Both the position numbers and the translations under genes were made by a program. This document shows positions 1 through 12,230 of a DNA stretch of 64,000 nucleotides, in pieces; the stretch's first letter is position 1; each line of letters opens with the position of its first letter. A model generated the notes under the pieces. It did not search any database. It saw nothing but the letters and a program-made list of their open reading frames with translations, and was not told where the DNA came from. The stretch spans positions 16,476,628 through 16,540,627 of the forward strand of contig NW_004454207.1 in assembly GCF_000283155.1 (NCBI RefSeq), in the 5' to 3' direction. This DNA comes from Ceratotherium simum simum. Taxonomy: Eukaryota; Chordata; Mammalia; Perissodactyla; Rhinocerotidae.

Positions 1-184
1 TTTGGCATTTATGTGTCATCTTTTCCATGAGACCTACTCGGACTACACCCTCTAAAATTGCAACACACCCACCTCCATGCTCCTGATCTCCTTGTCCACT
101 TCCACTTTTTAATTTTTTTAGGCACTTCCTACCTTGTAACATTTTTCAAAAGTTACTTCTTTAGTATGCTTATTGGTTATCACT

Positions 185-292
185 AGAGTTTTAGCTCCAC
201 AAGAACAGGGATCTTTGTCCATTTAGTTCACTGAGGTATCCCAAGCACCAAGAATGGTGTAAATTTGGTGAAAAATTATTAAATGAATAAAT
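185..292 (+). repeat. L2 LINE 3' end
   Basis: The segment follows the end of the L2 consensus: 'gctccacaagaacagggatctttgtc' corresponds to the 'gagggcagggaccttgtc' block, and it closes on a degenerate 'ttattaaatgaataaata', the usual L2 terminus. It is old and diverged and carries no coding potential. Confidence 0.6.
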
Positions 293-304
293 ATTGTTAT
301 AAAA

Positions 305-428
305 TAGAGATAATAATCATCCATATTTAATGATACTGTTGTGAAGATTTAAATAGACGATGCAGTTAAAGTATTTTATCACAAGGCCTGACACTATTAG
401 GGGCTCAACAAATGGTGGCTATTATTAA
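305..428 (+). repeat. MIR SINE, 3' half
   Basis: It has the MIR order of motifs: 'gataataatcatcc', a 'ttgtgaagatttaaatag' block, then 'cctgacactattaggggctcaacaaatg' before 'gctattatta'. The tRNA-like head is missing, so this is a truncated copy. Confidence 0.6.
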
Positions 429-449
429 GTGTCTCAACGGCAGTTAACT

Positions 450-548
450 CACATGATGTACATCAAAAATCAAAAGTATTACACCTGAAATTTATACAAT
501 GTTATAAACCAATGCTACTGCAATAAACAAAAAATTTAAAAAAAAAAA
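450..548 (+). mobile_element. L1 LINE 3' terminus
   Basis: It contains 'acacctgaaatttatacaat', 'gttataaaccaatgctactg' and 'caataaa' followed by an A-rich tail. The same 3' UTR end occurs at 40.4-40.7 kb. Only about 100 bp of the element is present, as expected of a strongly 5'-truncated L1. Confidence 0.65.
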
Positions 549-895
549 GCATTACAACATGAACTCTTTCTTCCAAATTAAAGTTTCACTAATTAGCACC
601 ATGGGAAGAGAATATCGGCCCTAGATATAGACAAGCATATCCTATTTTATTAGGTTCACCTAGTAAAGGACAAAGATATACAAATATTCAGCAATAGTTG
701 ATGGCTCACATATGTCAGTAAAATAAATTGACACTGTTCTTTTTACTTTATATCAATTAAACTTCATATAATTTAAAAAGTTAGTGGCAATTAAATATTC
801 TCTAACATGGGAAATTTTTAAAATATTGCAATAAGATGATTTACAAGATTACTGAGAACGCCCCAAGAGTTAAAGAGCTGACAAAAAATGATATT

Positions 896-1141
896 CCTGG
901 CGCTGACCCAGTGGCATAGTGATTAAGTTCACGCCCTCTGCTTCAGTGGCCCGGGGATTGTGGGTTCGGATCCCGGGTGCAGACCTACACACCGCTCATC
1001 AAGCCATGCAGTGGCAGTGTCCCATATACAAAATAGAAAAAGATGGGCACAGATGTTAGCTCAGGGCTAATCTTCCTCAGCAAAAAGAGGAAGATTGGCA
1101 ATGGGTGTCAGATCAGGGCTGATCTTCCTCACAAAAAAACA
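896..1141 (+). mobile_element. ERE-type tRNA-derived SINE (equid)
   Basis: The head 'ctgacccagtggcatagtgattaagtt' matches the ERE start, followed by a B-box-like 'gggttcggatccc', then a tail with 'cacagatgttagctcagggc' and 'gatcttcctca', ending in a short A-run. I see no convincing TSD. ERE SINEs are typical of perissodactyl genomes. Confidence 0.88.
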
Positions 1142-3739
1142 AGTTCCCACTATGCATTGTAATGAATAACCAATTTTCTTTTTTTTCTGTAGATTCCAAT
1201 GACAGTTTGCATTCTTCAACATATTTAAAATTTTTGGTTCTTTTCCACATTTTATAAATAGAAAAAAATAATTGTAATGAAGTATTCTTATGTGCACCAC
1301 AAATATAGGTTTTAGTGTGTGGGATTCAATAGAAAATAAATACTTTATTTTTCTATCTTTATTTGTGAAAACACTGAAAAATAGTTATAACTGGAAGCCT
1401 TTTGTAAGTCAAAACAAAAAGTATTATTTCTGCCTATTGAATGGATGTTCTCATTTTGTCTCTTTCCCAATCATCAGTTGCCTATTCTAATAAAATACAT
1501 TCATTCTTCTATATTTCATTCACATAGCTTAATCTTTTCTGGAGAATTTACAAATGTTTTACTGCCTGCCAAGCGTTGTGTAATTAAACTAGATGAGAGG
1601 ATGTGCCCATAGTTTATTCTGTGGATCTTTGACTATAGATGCAGAGGCTTACATTAAGTCAGGAGTGAATGATACACATATATTTTTCTTTTTCCCCTAA
1701 AAATATTTTAAAGATGTTGACACTTGAATTCACCAAACAGGCAATTTGTGAATAAATCTATTGTCGTTTTTTCTTATTCTTTCATCTTCTTGGGTGTTCT
1801 TCATCCAACTTCATTTCCTTTCTCCAAGCTTGAAATGTTAAGATATTCACCTCTTCCCACTAAAGTTCATTAATTTTTTTATCCCCAGAAACAGGGTGAG
1901 ACATGGAAGGAGGAGGGGAAAAGAGAAGAATGGCAAACTTCACATTATTGCCTGGATGCTGCCTTAGATCTAAACAGTGTTAAGTTTTCTTCTAACTATT
2001 TTAGAAAGAACCACTTTTTCTAGCATTTTTACTGCCACTCGTGCCTACTTCACTTTGTTACTCCTCTGCTGGTTGTGGGTGGATAGAGTTTGACTATTTC
2101 AGAATAGTTACTGGTGGGTGGGTTCAAGAATCTCTAGTGGGTTGAGAAAAAAGCCATGTTTATATAGATAGTGATCCTTCTATTAAAATCCTGAGAGTGA
2201 GTAATATTTAATGGCTATGTTCACCACGCACATAGCAGAGTCCATCTGTACAGGAACTGACAGTATCTGAAGAGAATTCCATGGGGCCTTTGGATTCCTA
2301 TTTGGTTTGCATGCAGGGGTTCTAACCTCCAAAATTTGATTTTGTTACTTGGTAGACAAAGTTTGTCCTGAGGGCATGACATGGGCCTGGATGCCTACGG
2401 GTCAATACGAGTACAAGACACTATGAATCAGTCCAAGACTTAGCTTTCCTACTGCAGCAGATCATAGTACACGGCTTTAGGGTCTTGTGTACATTGCTTT
2501 GACTACCGATGTAATATGTTTATCTTGATTGCCTTATATTGTGGGTAGCTGTAGTAGTCACATGATCTACTTAGATGCCAAGTGAGTGCATCAAAAGCAC
2601 CATTAAATTTAGAGAAGACTTTCTGTACGGCCAGGCCACCAGAAATAACAAGCCTTCCAAAATATAGAAGATTTTTGTTGGTTGTTCTTGAAAGATCACT
2701 TTACACTTAAAGTGATATTTAGACTCTAACAAATTCTAAACAGATAGCATTATATTCTCATTTTCTGTCTTTTCTGTACACGAGAAAATGTCTTACCTTA
2801 ATCTTTACCACTTACCTTAATCTTCAGAGATTGAGTAATCATTGCTGTTCATGACCCACTTTATTAAACAATAATACTATCAAACCATGGGATTTGGCTA
2901 GCTACAAAATGTACACAGCTGAATCATAAATTTTATAAGCAGAGACCTAATAGTCAAATTACATATATTGTTTTGTAATTATCATTCAAAAACTCAACAT
3001 ACTAGGACAATTAAGGTCTAAATAATTCCAGATAGAGAGCCCATTTAAAGGAACATTTTACTTTCATTTTATTGGCAAGTTTTAAGACCAAAATTTAAAA
3101 AGCCCAAAAATGGACATAATTTAGGATGTATATTTTAATGAAGAAAGCAGAGAAAATGCTAAATGATTTGGAAAAAAAGATATATCTTTTATAACTTCTA
3201 TAAGTGATGCAACTTCTGTAAGTGCTGATTTTTTTTCCTGTTCTTTAAAGAATGAAATAAACTTAGATGTAATGGACAGTACCAAATTCAGACTGACATT
3301 AAGATGTGAATATTTTAAATAAGTGACATATTTTAATTTGAAAATTTGAATCTAATATAAAATGCAAATTGCAATAGTCCTTAATGTAGAAAAGGGGAAA
3401 AATGTAGTGATTGAGTTTGGGGAAATTGTAAATTGGGCAGATCTAGCCAGCTGCAATGATGAACAAGGCTTCCTTTATTATTGCTTCAAGAAAAGCTATT
3501 GAGTGGCTAGCACAAAGTAGCTACTTGAATGCGGGAATATCCAATATCCCTTTGAGAGGCGTATTTGATTATACATTTTCCCTTTACCCTCTTGTTCCTT
3601 TCTAACTCTCCAAGTTCCACAAAAAGTCTCCATGATCTCTGTTGTTGTTATCCTTGGTGTTGTTTTTTGACCCGTAGGTGACACTACTGACAACTAACGT
3701 TATCTACGTAAAATGACCTGTATCAATCTTTAACTTTAT
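1142..3739. other. No gene or assignable repeat seen
   Basis: AT-rich sequence without a long open frame, splice-site-bounded exon candidate or repeat I can name. The only local structure is a short direct repeat of 'cttaccttaatctt' near 2.79-2.83 kb. Confidence 0.5.
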
Positions 3740-4275
3740 ACCTGATCCTATTGTTCCTTTGTTTAAAATCCTCCCATAAGTCCATGGTGCCTACAGGATT
3801 AACCGTAAAAGGGTTAGCCTGACAGGCATTTTTTTTAACTATCTGGTTCAATTATTCTTTTTTAGCTTCGTTTTACACTCTGGTCAAAATGACTTCTCAA
3901 CATGCATATTCTTTCAGTGCTGAATGAACAGAGACACAGACTTCTCTAGTATATACTTCCCACTAATTTCTGCCTGGAAAACTCTTACTCATCCTTCTAT
4001 ACCCATCTCACATGTCTCCTCTGTTAAGCCTTCCTCAATTCTTCTGGTAGAGTGTGGTATCCAAGACCTCTCCCAGCTGCACCCTCCATCACCCTCAATG
4101 ATCAGAATATAAATTTCTATTAAAGTACTTGTTTTACTGTAATTAGTTTATCTGTCTCTCTCCTGTTAGAATGGAAGCTTCATAAAGGCCTAAGACATCT
4201 CTGAAAAAACTAGCCCAGCATATGGGGCTCATCATAAAAGATCCCAGTGAATAACTGATGGATTGAATGAATGGA
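3740..4275 (+). repeat. L2 LINE, long 3' segment
   Basis: Successive L2 landmarks are present in order. 'aatcctcccataagtccatggtgcctacaggatt' stands for the 'ccctccaatggcttcccattgcctacaggata' block. 'tctgcctggaaaactcttactcatcc' and 'tgttaagccttcctcaat' follow. 'ttagaatggaagcttcataaaggc' comes next, and the copy ends on 'gattgaatgaatgg'. Confidence 0.7.
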
Positions 4276-5003
4276 TCTTCACTTGTGGATTTTGCACAAC
4301 CTACAGTTGTGGGTGCCAATTCAATGTGCAGAGCTGGAAGCTGTTTGCAGCTCTTTCAGTCAGTTTTATGGTCTGCCAACACATTCTTGGTTGTTGTACA
4401 CTCTTCACTGATAGGATTTTTCCCAACAGTACTTGGCTTGATTACAGTGTTCAAAATTGTTTTTTACCGTGTCTGGGTTTTTTTTTTTTTTTTTTTTTTA
4501 TCTTGCTCGACTTCATTCTCTCAGTTTCTGTACAGCAGGCTGCTTGGACATCCTGTTGTTACCCATTCCTCTCCTATGCCTTGCACATCCAAGTAACTTT
4601 GTGACAAGAAAGGCTAGGAGACTGGCCAGTTTCCAGCATCTTGTTGCTGGTGATCCTGTATTACAGTAGGCATTTGAGTGGTGAACCTGGGCATGCTGCC
4701 ACAGCCCGCAGTGAAGGTGAACGCATTCCAGTGCCAATAAGGACTAAGGCATGGAAGTAAATCCATGCAGAATTGACTTTGTCAGTGCTTTCTAGTAAAG
4801 CAGGAAATTATACATGCAAAGTGCACTGGTAGCAGTGGGCATTATTTTGTTACTTGTAATTCTTACGAAAGAACAGCAATATTCTTCACCTTAATTATTG
4901 TTTCAGCAAGAAACTGATGTTAATGGAAAGTACTGTATCCTCATTGCATGTGTTGCCTTGCTCTGCTCAGGGATAGAGAACCAAATGGTATATTGTCCTA
5001 CAG
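4276..5003. other. Unassigned sequence with poly(T) run
   Basis: Includes a T-run of about 20 bases near 4479-4499. The short overlapping open frames across it share the T-run (poly-Phe) and have no domain features. No repeat family or gene recognised. Confidence 0.4.
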
Positions 5004-5150
5004 GTCAGTACTTCACAAACCTGAATTGCATATGGATCACCCAGGGGATTTTGATTCAGTAGATCTGGGATACAGCCAAGATTCTGCATTTCTATAAAAC
5101 TCCCAGGCGATACTATGTTGTTTTGAGGACCTCACATCAAGCAGCAAGGA
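5004..5150 (+). mobile_element. MER5A-like hAT MITE (partial)
   Basis: It matches the MER5A order: 'gtcagtacttcacaaacctg', 'gatcacccaggggattttgattcagtagatctggg', 'attctgcatttctat', 'actcccaggcgat'. The right terminal repeat is eroded. MER5A is a non-autonomous Charlie-group hAT element. Confidence 0.75.
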
Positions 5151-5564
5151 TGTAGATGGAGGAGTGAGCTCTTCAAAAAGCAGTACCGGCTAATGTGCAC
5201 GCACTGCATATCTTGGGTGCCTCAACAATGCCACAGGATGACAACAGCATGTCCTAACACAAAATAAATCTGTTTCTCCATCACCACTTCATGTTAGTGC
5301 AGTTTGTTACCGACAGTGGAAGCATCCCTGAGTTAGTGTTCTCTCACACAGGGCTCATTAAGTTCTTTGTGGAGAAGAAAAGAGGTTGGCTATCCCACCA
5401 AATCTTTGATGAAAATGACTTAGTACATTAAAAGAGCAAATCACTGTCTTAAGCTGTGAATATCTTAGCTGTAGAGGAAGTGAAATTCAGTTGCCAAGAG
5501 GTTAGGGGTCTGCTGAATTTTTACCAGGTCTCTTTTTTGCCTAACTCTCCAAGAGAGTAGTAGA

Positions 5565-5665
5565 GCTATGATTTATTGAGCTCCTGCTATATGCAGGTGT
5601 CTTAGGTGCTGGAGATACAAAGAGGCATAAAACATAATCTCTTCCCTGAGAGAGTTTACAATTTA
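5565..5665 (-). repeat. L2 LINE 3' end, reverse
   Basis: Reading '(tt)tattgagctcctgctatatgcaggtgtcttaggtgctggagatacaaag' followed by 'cttccctgagagagtttacaattta', this is the reverse complement of the L2 terminus ('ctggcacatagtaggcgctcaataaat' and the upstream 'tatccccagcgcctag'). Confidence 0.75.
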
Positions 5666-6151
5666 CTCCATTAAAGGGTCAGCTTTATGAGGGCAAGAGT
5701 GTGTCCTATTTGTCTTTATATTTCCAGAAGTATACACTTAATAACTTCTTATTAATCAAAATGTTGCTAAGTCACTAACATAAGGAGAATATACCATATT
5801 TTTAAGGCTAAATCATGACACAAATTTACCACGTGGTTAGTAGAGTTACAAGTGACAATCACGTGCCACCTTCAGTGTGTAAATCAGAGCTTCCTAATCA
5901 GGCTTTAAACACGAACATGGCCGTGGCTAAATGCTGTATTAGCACTAGTGGTATTCTGCTTGTCAAACCAGAAAGGGCATCTCAGAGTTTTAATTCTATT
6001 TCTATATGTAAAATTATATACTCTTTGGAAAGCCACTAAATTTGGCCATACAGCCAAAGTTCTCATAGCAGAGATGAGAGAAGGGAGCAGATAACTGTAG
6101 AACATGAGATAGAGTGCGGTTAAGGGCCAGAAAAGTGAAACACAGATAATG

Positions 6152-6347
6152 TAGTGGTCAGCAAACAGCCCATGGCCCAAATCGAGCCCACCACTTGCTT
6201 TTGTAAATAAAGTTTTACTGCAACAGAGCCATGCCCATTTTGCATTATCTGTGGCTGCTTTCATGCAGAGTTGAGGAGTTGTAATAGAAATTGTATGACT
6301 TGCAGAACCTAAAATTTATCCCTGTAAGATAAAGTTTGCTGACCACT
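6152..6347 (+). mobile_element. hAT-type MITE (MER3-like)
   Basis: It begins 'agtggtcagcaaac' and ends 'gtttgctgaccact', an inverted repeat. The interior holds 'tgtaaataaagttttactgcaacagagccatgccca' and 'tatctgtggctgctttcatg', which is the shared body of this mammalian MITE group. A longer copy lies at 42.57-42.89 kb. The subfamily name is from memory. Confidence 0.65.
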
Positions 6348-6376
6348 TAAGAGTCTAAGCAATAGGCTCGTTTCTT

Positions 6377-6441
6377 TTTTTTTTCCAGCTTTATTGAGAT
6401 ATAATTGACATATAACATTGTGTAAGTTTAAGGTGTACTAA
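6377..6441 (-). mobile_element. L1 LINE fragment
   Basis: A T-run followed by 'ccagctttattgagatataattgacatataacattgtgtaagtttaaggtgtac' resembles a segment common in old L1 3' regions, read in reverse. The piece is only about 65 bp. Confidence 0.45.
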
Positions 6442-6990
6442 TGGTTGTGGAGTCAGGGCAAGAGAACAAAAAGAGGCCTTCCAACTGCGGCCCACCACTC
6501 TGCTATTCCCACTCCTGGCTCTCTCCTGCACTTTGATGGGCCTCATATACGTCTTGTTCATATCCAAGTTTCATCCATCCTCCCCACATTCCTGCCTCAC
6601 AAACACATGCACCTTCATCTTCCTCCAAGGGTAAGGGTACACACACAGCACCGTGAGGTCTGTCCCCAGGAAGTCAACCAAAAGAAGAGGCCCATAGAGG
6701 CCTTAGTAGTGGGCCCAGGGCCTGCTGGGGAAGACATTTTAAGTTTTGGGGTACCATATGTGGTCTGGAAGGTGGGAGACAAGGGCTTTGAGTGTGCTCA
6801 CCTCCTTGGTTCCTCTAGACTTCTTGTCCCATGGGCAGTGGCTTATCAGGAACAGGGCCAGAACAGGACTCTCTAAAGGGAGGGACAGGGCTGGGGCCTC
6901 TCTGACTGGCTCTAAGGTTGATACTGCTAAGGTGTCTCATTTAAATTGGAAGCTGGACAAGGGGAATATTAGGAAAGTCTTTTAGTTAGG

Positions 6991-7890
6991 TGATATTGTG
7001 ATTTATAATAGGAAATATATATGTGGTCTTTGTCCCAATTCTGATACAGAGCTCCTAAAACCCTTGGAATTCCTAAGTGATGAGAGTGATAAAAGTATTG
7101 TTATATTAATGAGGTGACTTTTGGACCGCACCTAGGGATGAGGTTTGGTTGCTAGGGGAGCCAACGAAGCGATTAGAGGGTTGGAACTTTCAGTGCCACC
7201 CCCAGACCTCTAGGGAGGGGAGAGGGGCTGGAGGTTGAATCAATCACCAACTGCCAAGGATTTAATCAATCATGCCTATGTAATGAAGCCTCCATAAAAA
7301 CCCAAAAGGATGGGGTTTGGAGAGCTTCTGGGTTGGTGAACTCCATACATGGAGTTGCTGGGAGAGTAGTTCACCTGAAGAGGGCATGGAAGCTCCGCAC
7401 CCTTTCTCCATATCTTGCCCTGTGTATCTCTTCCATCTGGCTGTTCCTGAGTTATATCCTTTTCTAATAAACCGGTGGCCTGGTAAGTAAAATATGTCTC
7501 TGAGTTCTGTGAGCTGCTCTAGCAAATTAAACGAAGCCAAGGAGGAGGTTGTTGGAACCTCTGTTCTATAGCCAGTCAGTCAGAAGCACAGGTAACAACG
7601 GGACTTGCCACTGGCCTCTGAAGTCTAAGGAGGGGGTCATTGGAACACCCAATCAATAGCCGGTCTGTTAGAAGCACAAATGACAACCTGGACTTGTGAC
7701 TGGCATCTAAGGAAGAGGCAGTCTTTTAAGACTGAGTCTTTAACCTGTGGAATCTGATGCTATCTCCGGGTAGATAGTGTCAGAATTAAGTTGAATTGTC
7801 GGACAGCCAGCTGGTGTCTGAGAATTGCTTGGTGGTGTGGAGGAAACTCCCCCTCTTCACATTGAAATTGGGTGTACAGAACCCAAGGAT
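6991..7890 (+). mobile_element. Solo LTR, ERVL class (MER21-like)
   Basis: About 0.9 kb of LTR in forward orientation. Recognisable blocks are 'tgatttataataggaaatat', 'ttaatgaggtgacttttgga', 'gagggttggaactttcag', 'gcctccataaaaacc', 'gagggcatggaagctccgcacc', 'cttccatctggctgttcctg', a poly(A)-signal region 'ctaataaaccggtgg', and the 3' part 'ctccgggtagatagtgtcagaattaagttgaattgt'. No retroviral coding sequence adjoins it. The 3' boundary is approximate and the MER21 name is from memory. A second, reverse copy is at 39.7-41.1 kb. Confidence 0.75.
7539..7710 (+). repeat. Internal tandem duplication in the LTR
   Basis: Two diverged units of about 86 bp lie side by side (about 7539-7624 and 7625-7710). 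Each runs from 'aaggaggaggttgttggaac' / 'aaggagggggtcattggaac' through 'atagccagtc' / 'atagccggtc' and 'agaagcaca' to 'gacttgccactgg' / 'gacttgtgactgg'. The reverse LTR at 39.7 kb has the same doubled structure. Confidence 0.7.
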
Positions 7891-8582
7891 TAGGCCATGA
7901 TGATTGTGAGAATTTTGTTGTGCACAAATGCTGAAGAGAGGTATTCCAAGGAGAGAAGACTTCATGGGCAAAGTCATAGAGATGAAAAAGCTTTAAGCAC
8001 TAGTGGGAAATGGCTAGGAAAGATGGATACTTTTTATCTATGAAAATACATACTATCTCATTTTATCTTCACAGCCATCTCTTATGGTCAGTATAGACAT
8101 TTTTCTCTTCAGTGAGTGAGAAATGGAATCACATATTAGCTAAAATCAGAACTTGGAAACCTGAATGCTTGTTTCAATGCCAATACTATCAACTACACCT
8201 TGGGCAAATCTCTTAATATTTCTACCTGGCAGTTTGGAAGATCAGGGGCTGTTCTAGTCTAGATCTATGATTCTTAAGTGTGTGGAGGGTATCACTGTTA
8301 ATGATAGGAATTTGTTGTATGCTTTAGACGTGCTGGAGTGGGATTTGGGAGAGAAGGGACAGAAGAACCAGCTGTAAGTGGAGAACCAATGCTCAGTCTA
8401 GAAAATGGCTCAAGTTGCTTTTGTTTTAAGGTTAGACTTAAATAAAATGACACAGTTAATTAGTGTCTGAGCTGGAATTAGAAAATAATCCTCATGACTT
8501 TGGGCCCTGTGTAGCTTGTCCTCTATACCAGATTCAATAATCAGCAACATGGCCCCAGTGGGAAATAGGGGATGTTTTAGAT
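7891..8582. other. No gene or repeat recognised
   Basis: Ordinary AT-rich sequence between the LTR and a MER5A copy. Short open frames here have no features of real proteins. Confidence 0.4.
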
Positions 8583-8776
8583 CAGTGGTTGTCAAATCTT
8601 GGTGAAAACAACAATCTTCTGGTGAGTGTTCTAAAATGCTTATTCCTCGGCCAAATACGAAGGACTCTGATTTTGAAGGTCTGCACAGGGCCTGGGAACC
8701 TGCATTTATGCATTTAAAAAGCACCAGTGGAAATTTGGATAAAGGCGGTCTTTGGGACTCACTTAGAAAAGCAGTG
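8583..8776 (+). mobile_element. MER5A-like hAT MITE, both ends
   Basis: It starts 'cagtggttgtcaaatcttgg' and ends 'cacttagaaaagcagtg', preserving the hAT-type terminal inverted repeats ('cagtggttctcaa...ttgagaaccactg' in the consensus). The interior keeps 'ggactctgattttga' and 'ctgcatttatgcatttaaaaagcacc'. Length (194 bp) is near the family's usual size. Confidence 0.75.
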
Positions 8777-10029
8777 GATTAGAATGTACTTGCTTTCCTT
8801 TTGAACGGTAGCTCTCTCCTAAAGTGCCTTTAGTATGTTGAAGACCTGAGCTATTTCTCCAGGGAAGATGACTGACTTATGCTGACCCATCCACATTATC
8901 TTGCCTAGTTTCACTGATGTTTATGGAGTGCCTATATATGAGACTGGAGTTAGGGAGTCACCTCTGGCCAAGGGACAAAAGGCAGTTTTCTGACCTTCTC
9001 TGATTTTATCATTGCCATACTCTAACTCGCTGAGCTAACCAGCCACAGTTCTATTGGAACTCACCATGGAGACAGATTAATTTTAACTCCGAGAGAACAT
9101 GGGCTTTTCAACACAAGTTAAATATAGGCTGGCACAGAACATTACAGAAGCGTTAGGTCCTCAGAAATTATTTTAGCTTCCAAACTTCGAGCTGCTACTA
9201 ATGTATGTTCCTCATACTTTCTCCTGGTCATTCTCACCTTGTCTTCCTCCTCTGATCACTGAAATAGAGAAGGCAGGACTTCACCAACAGGTAACACAGA
9301 GGTCATCCATGAGCAAGTTTCCCCTAAAAGATCACATTGAAAGTTAATGGAAAGAATAGGCCACATGTCTTAGGTTCTAAGGTAGACTCTAAGCTTTTGT
9401 GCTTATTGTTTGTGTTTTCTTGGATGGAGATACTTACCTTAATGAAATATCAAATACATTTTGAAATATATTTCCACAAAGCAAATGCTCTGAAATTTGA
9501 CCAAATGGAAAAATTTGGAGGTAAAAATACTGCGCAGTTCCATCTGTAATAGTTTTTATTTTTCCTGGAACTAAAGAGAGTACACACACATACACACAAC
9601 TCCCACTTTTAGCAGATATTTCATTAAAATACTACACAATTTAAATATTGATGAGCTTTTTTAAAATAGAGAAATTAAAATGGTACCTTATTCTCTTTCA
9701 TTATAAGGCCACTAGTTGGCATTAATAATTTTTTGTACTTCTGAATAGAACATGGGTTTTTAAAAAATTATTGATTTTCAGTGGTGGAATCATGTCCAGT
9801 GTAAGTGGGTTCTACAATAATATTGGTAGATAGAAGATGAAATGTAAAAAGCTGGTGATAATGGGCCATGTATGATCCATATGGTGATATGCGTTAATGT
9901 TTCAAAAATACTAATAAATTAATTAGTAATAAATTACAAATACTAATAAATCTGAAGTAAAATAGAAACTTTTAGTGTTTGGAATATTGGCCTCCTTAAG
10001 CTACATTACAATACTAGTTGCAGTTAAGG
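8777..10029. other. No gene or repeat recognised
   Basis: AT-rich DNA. The only notable local structure is at about 9905-9955, where 'caaa(aa)tactaataaat' occurs twice around a short AT-rich spacer. Confidence 0.4.
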
Positions 10030-10245
10030 GTGAAGGTCCTAGAAGCCATTGCTTAAGATCTCATCCTAGCTCTGTGACCTTGGTCACCTCACATAATCTC
10101 TCTTGTCTGTTTTCTCACCTAAAAAATGAGTGAAACTACTCACAGGGCTGATATGAAGATTAAAAGAGATCATATACGTAAAGAGCTTAGTATAGCATAG
10201 TATACAGTAAGTGGTTAATAAATAGGTATTAGCAATTAGATTAGT
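10030..10245 (+). repeat. MIR SINE
   Basis: MIR landmarks in order: 'cctagctctgtgaccttggtcacctc', 'tcttgtctgttttctcacctaaaaaatgag', 'cacagggctgatatgaagattaaaagag', 'aaagagcttagtatagcatagtatacagtaagtgg'. Most of the element apart from the tRNA-like head is present. Confidence 0.8.
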
Positions 10246-12099
10246 AAATTAGATATTAGCAATAGTTTAACCATAATTTCATAATTTTCTTTCTAAAAAC
10301 CTGTTGTCAAAGCATGTATTCTTTTAATTGAAATACCTTATCTCCATTGTGCATATAAACATATGCAATAATTTGTTAAAGTCAATTAATAAAAAATAAG
10401 TATAACCACGTTTTTGAGACATCCCTATAAATAATAAACATGTTTCCAAGTACTCAACAGAATGATAAAAGCCATCAACAGGCGCTTGCCCTGCTGAGTT
10501 TCCCTATGAAGCCAACAGCTCAGCCAGCCTCTCAAAGGCCACAGAGGCTTGAAGGTCAGACACCGTATGTGTAGGGATCACCTCCAGATTTAACTCTTAA
10601 ATGTGGGCCACTTAGATCTGCAGCTGTGTCCATTTCTGTGATATATGAGACATCTTCTACCTTTGAAACATTGACAATATGAGAAAGGTAGTAATCACAC
10701 CCAGTAATCATATTCAGATCTGCTAAATTAAAGGCAGAAAGGAGGGTTACTTGAACATCGACTCTCAGTGATAGAAATTTGACTGTGAGGCTCCACCCAG
10801 GTCCATTCTTCCACCGGCCTTCAAGCTGGATTATACTTAAAATATCTCAAATACTTAAAATAATAATCATAGTAATAATAATAATAGTTGTTTAAAGTCA
10901 TATTTATTTATCAGTGGTCCTTTATTGACTTAAATCTTTATGGAAGTGGAGCTCCTAAGTGCATTTCTTTCTCCAATCTCTTCTTTTCACTATTTGAGAA
11001 AGGAGCACCCCCAGGGGATTTGAAAGATTTACATATGGAGCTTGAGACTGAGATGGCTGATCCTCATGTCAGATGGAAATATATTAGAAGCACTATGGAC
11101 TCTCGGACAGATTACATGTCTGGTTTTCCTGATGTCTGTCAGGCCTATCATTTTTTCATAAAATGAAATTAGAAGGTTCTGATAAGGTAGACTTCTCATA
11201 GGCTCTATTAGTTACCATCTCCATTTTTTGTAGGTGTGTACAAATTGTGGATTTGTTCCTAGATCCTTGTACAGATCAAAGTAACCTGACTGATTTGTTA
11301 TTTCCTAGAATTTACATTAAAAAGCTGCCCGGTTTTCTACTTGTAGTAAAAGCATTTTTCTCTTCGTAGTTGAGCATTTTTCATAAGCCCTTACTCCTTT
11401 GTCACTTTCGAAAAATATCTAACTTTAATTGGAATGGATTTCAATGTAAAGTAGTTTAAACAATTACAGTATAAAAAAAGAGATATCTATAACTAAATCC
11501 ACAATGGAAGGAAATTGATGAGAATGCACAGAGAACTAAAGAATATAGAACTGCATTGGTCATAGGGAAATGCACACAAATTGTGAAACTTTACATTTTT
11601 CTTTCTTTTCTTCACTTGAAATTTGCACTGCTTTCCTCCCAGGGGATTTCAAGAGATGCTTCAGAGAATTTTAAAACTTTCAATAATGTTTTAGATACCT
11701 GGGGAATAAAAAAAAAAAGGGTAATAATGTTGGAAGAGGCTGCAGTGGAAAGGAACCGAGAATAGGAGCAAAAGGAAAAGCAAAGGTGATTGGAAAAAAA
11801 AGGTAACATCCTCAGGTGCTATAGTGGCTGATTCATCTGTAGCCTGCTTTTATAAAATCTTATGTGGGTTTGGGAGTAAGCCCCATACTACCACCTCCCA
11901 CCCCCATGTCACCCCTAACACTAGTTATAAACTCCTTTTGGACGAGGGGCTGTCAAGGGCAAATCCCTACTATCCACCATACTGTTATCTGTAGTTACTT
12001 TCCAAATTCTATTGAATAAATGTAATATATGATAATCTGTTAATATTTTTATTCTTGAAATATTTCAGCTCTGCCATATATTACCAATATGTCCTTATT
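10246..12099. other. No firm gene or repeat
   Basis: AT-rich, repeat-poor stretch. It contains an open frame (10888-11166, +) whose 3' half looks protein-like in composition, but it has no recognisable domain and no convincing splice sites. It is discussed under rejected items. Confidence 0.4.
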
Positions 12100-12230
12100 T
12101 TTAAAAGGAGGATAATAATAGTACTGACATCAAAGACTTGCTTTAAGAATTAAAAGAGTTGGCTCAGATGAAGGACCTTCAGCAGAGGCTAGCTCATAGA
12201 AAGTGCTCGATAAGGCAGTTGTTGTTGAGA
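12100..12230 (+). repeat. MIR SINE, 3' part
   Basis: 'aaaaggaggataataatagtactgacatc', 'gctttaagaattaaaagag' and 'agaggctagctcatagaaagtgctcgataagg' match the second half of MIR. Confidence 0.65.

Noticed and set aside
5905..6264. 119-codon minus-strand frame.
   Set aside because: Its N-terminal part covers the hAT MITE at 6.15 kb; no protein features.
10888..11166. Open frame of 92 codons whose second half (from about 10989) looks protein-like.
   Set aside because: No recognised domain, no homologue that I can name, weak splice-site context and no supporting neighbouring exon. A protein search with the second half would decide: a hit to a conserved family would revive it.
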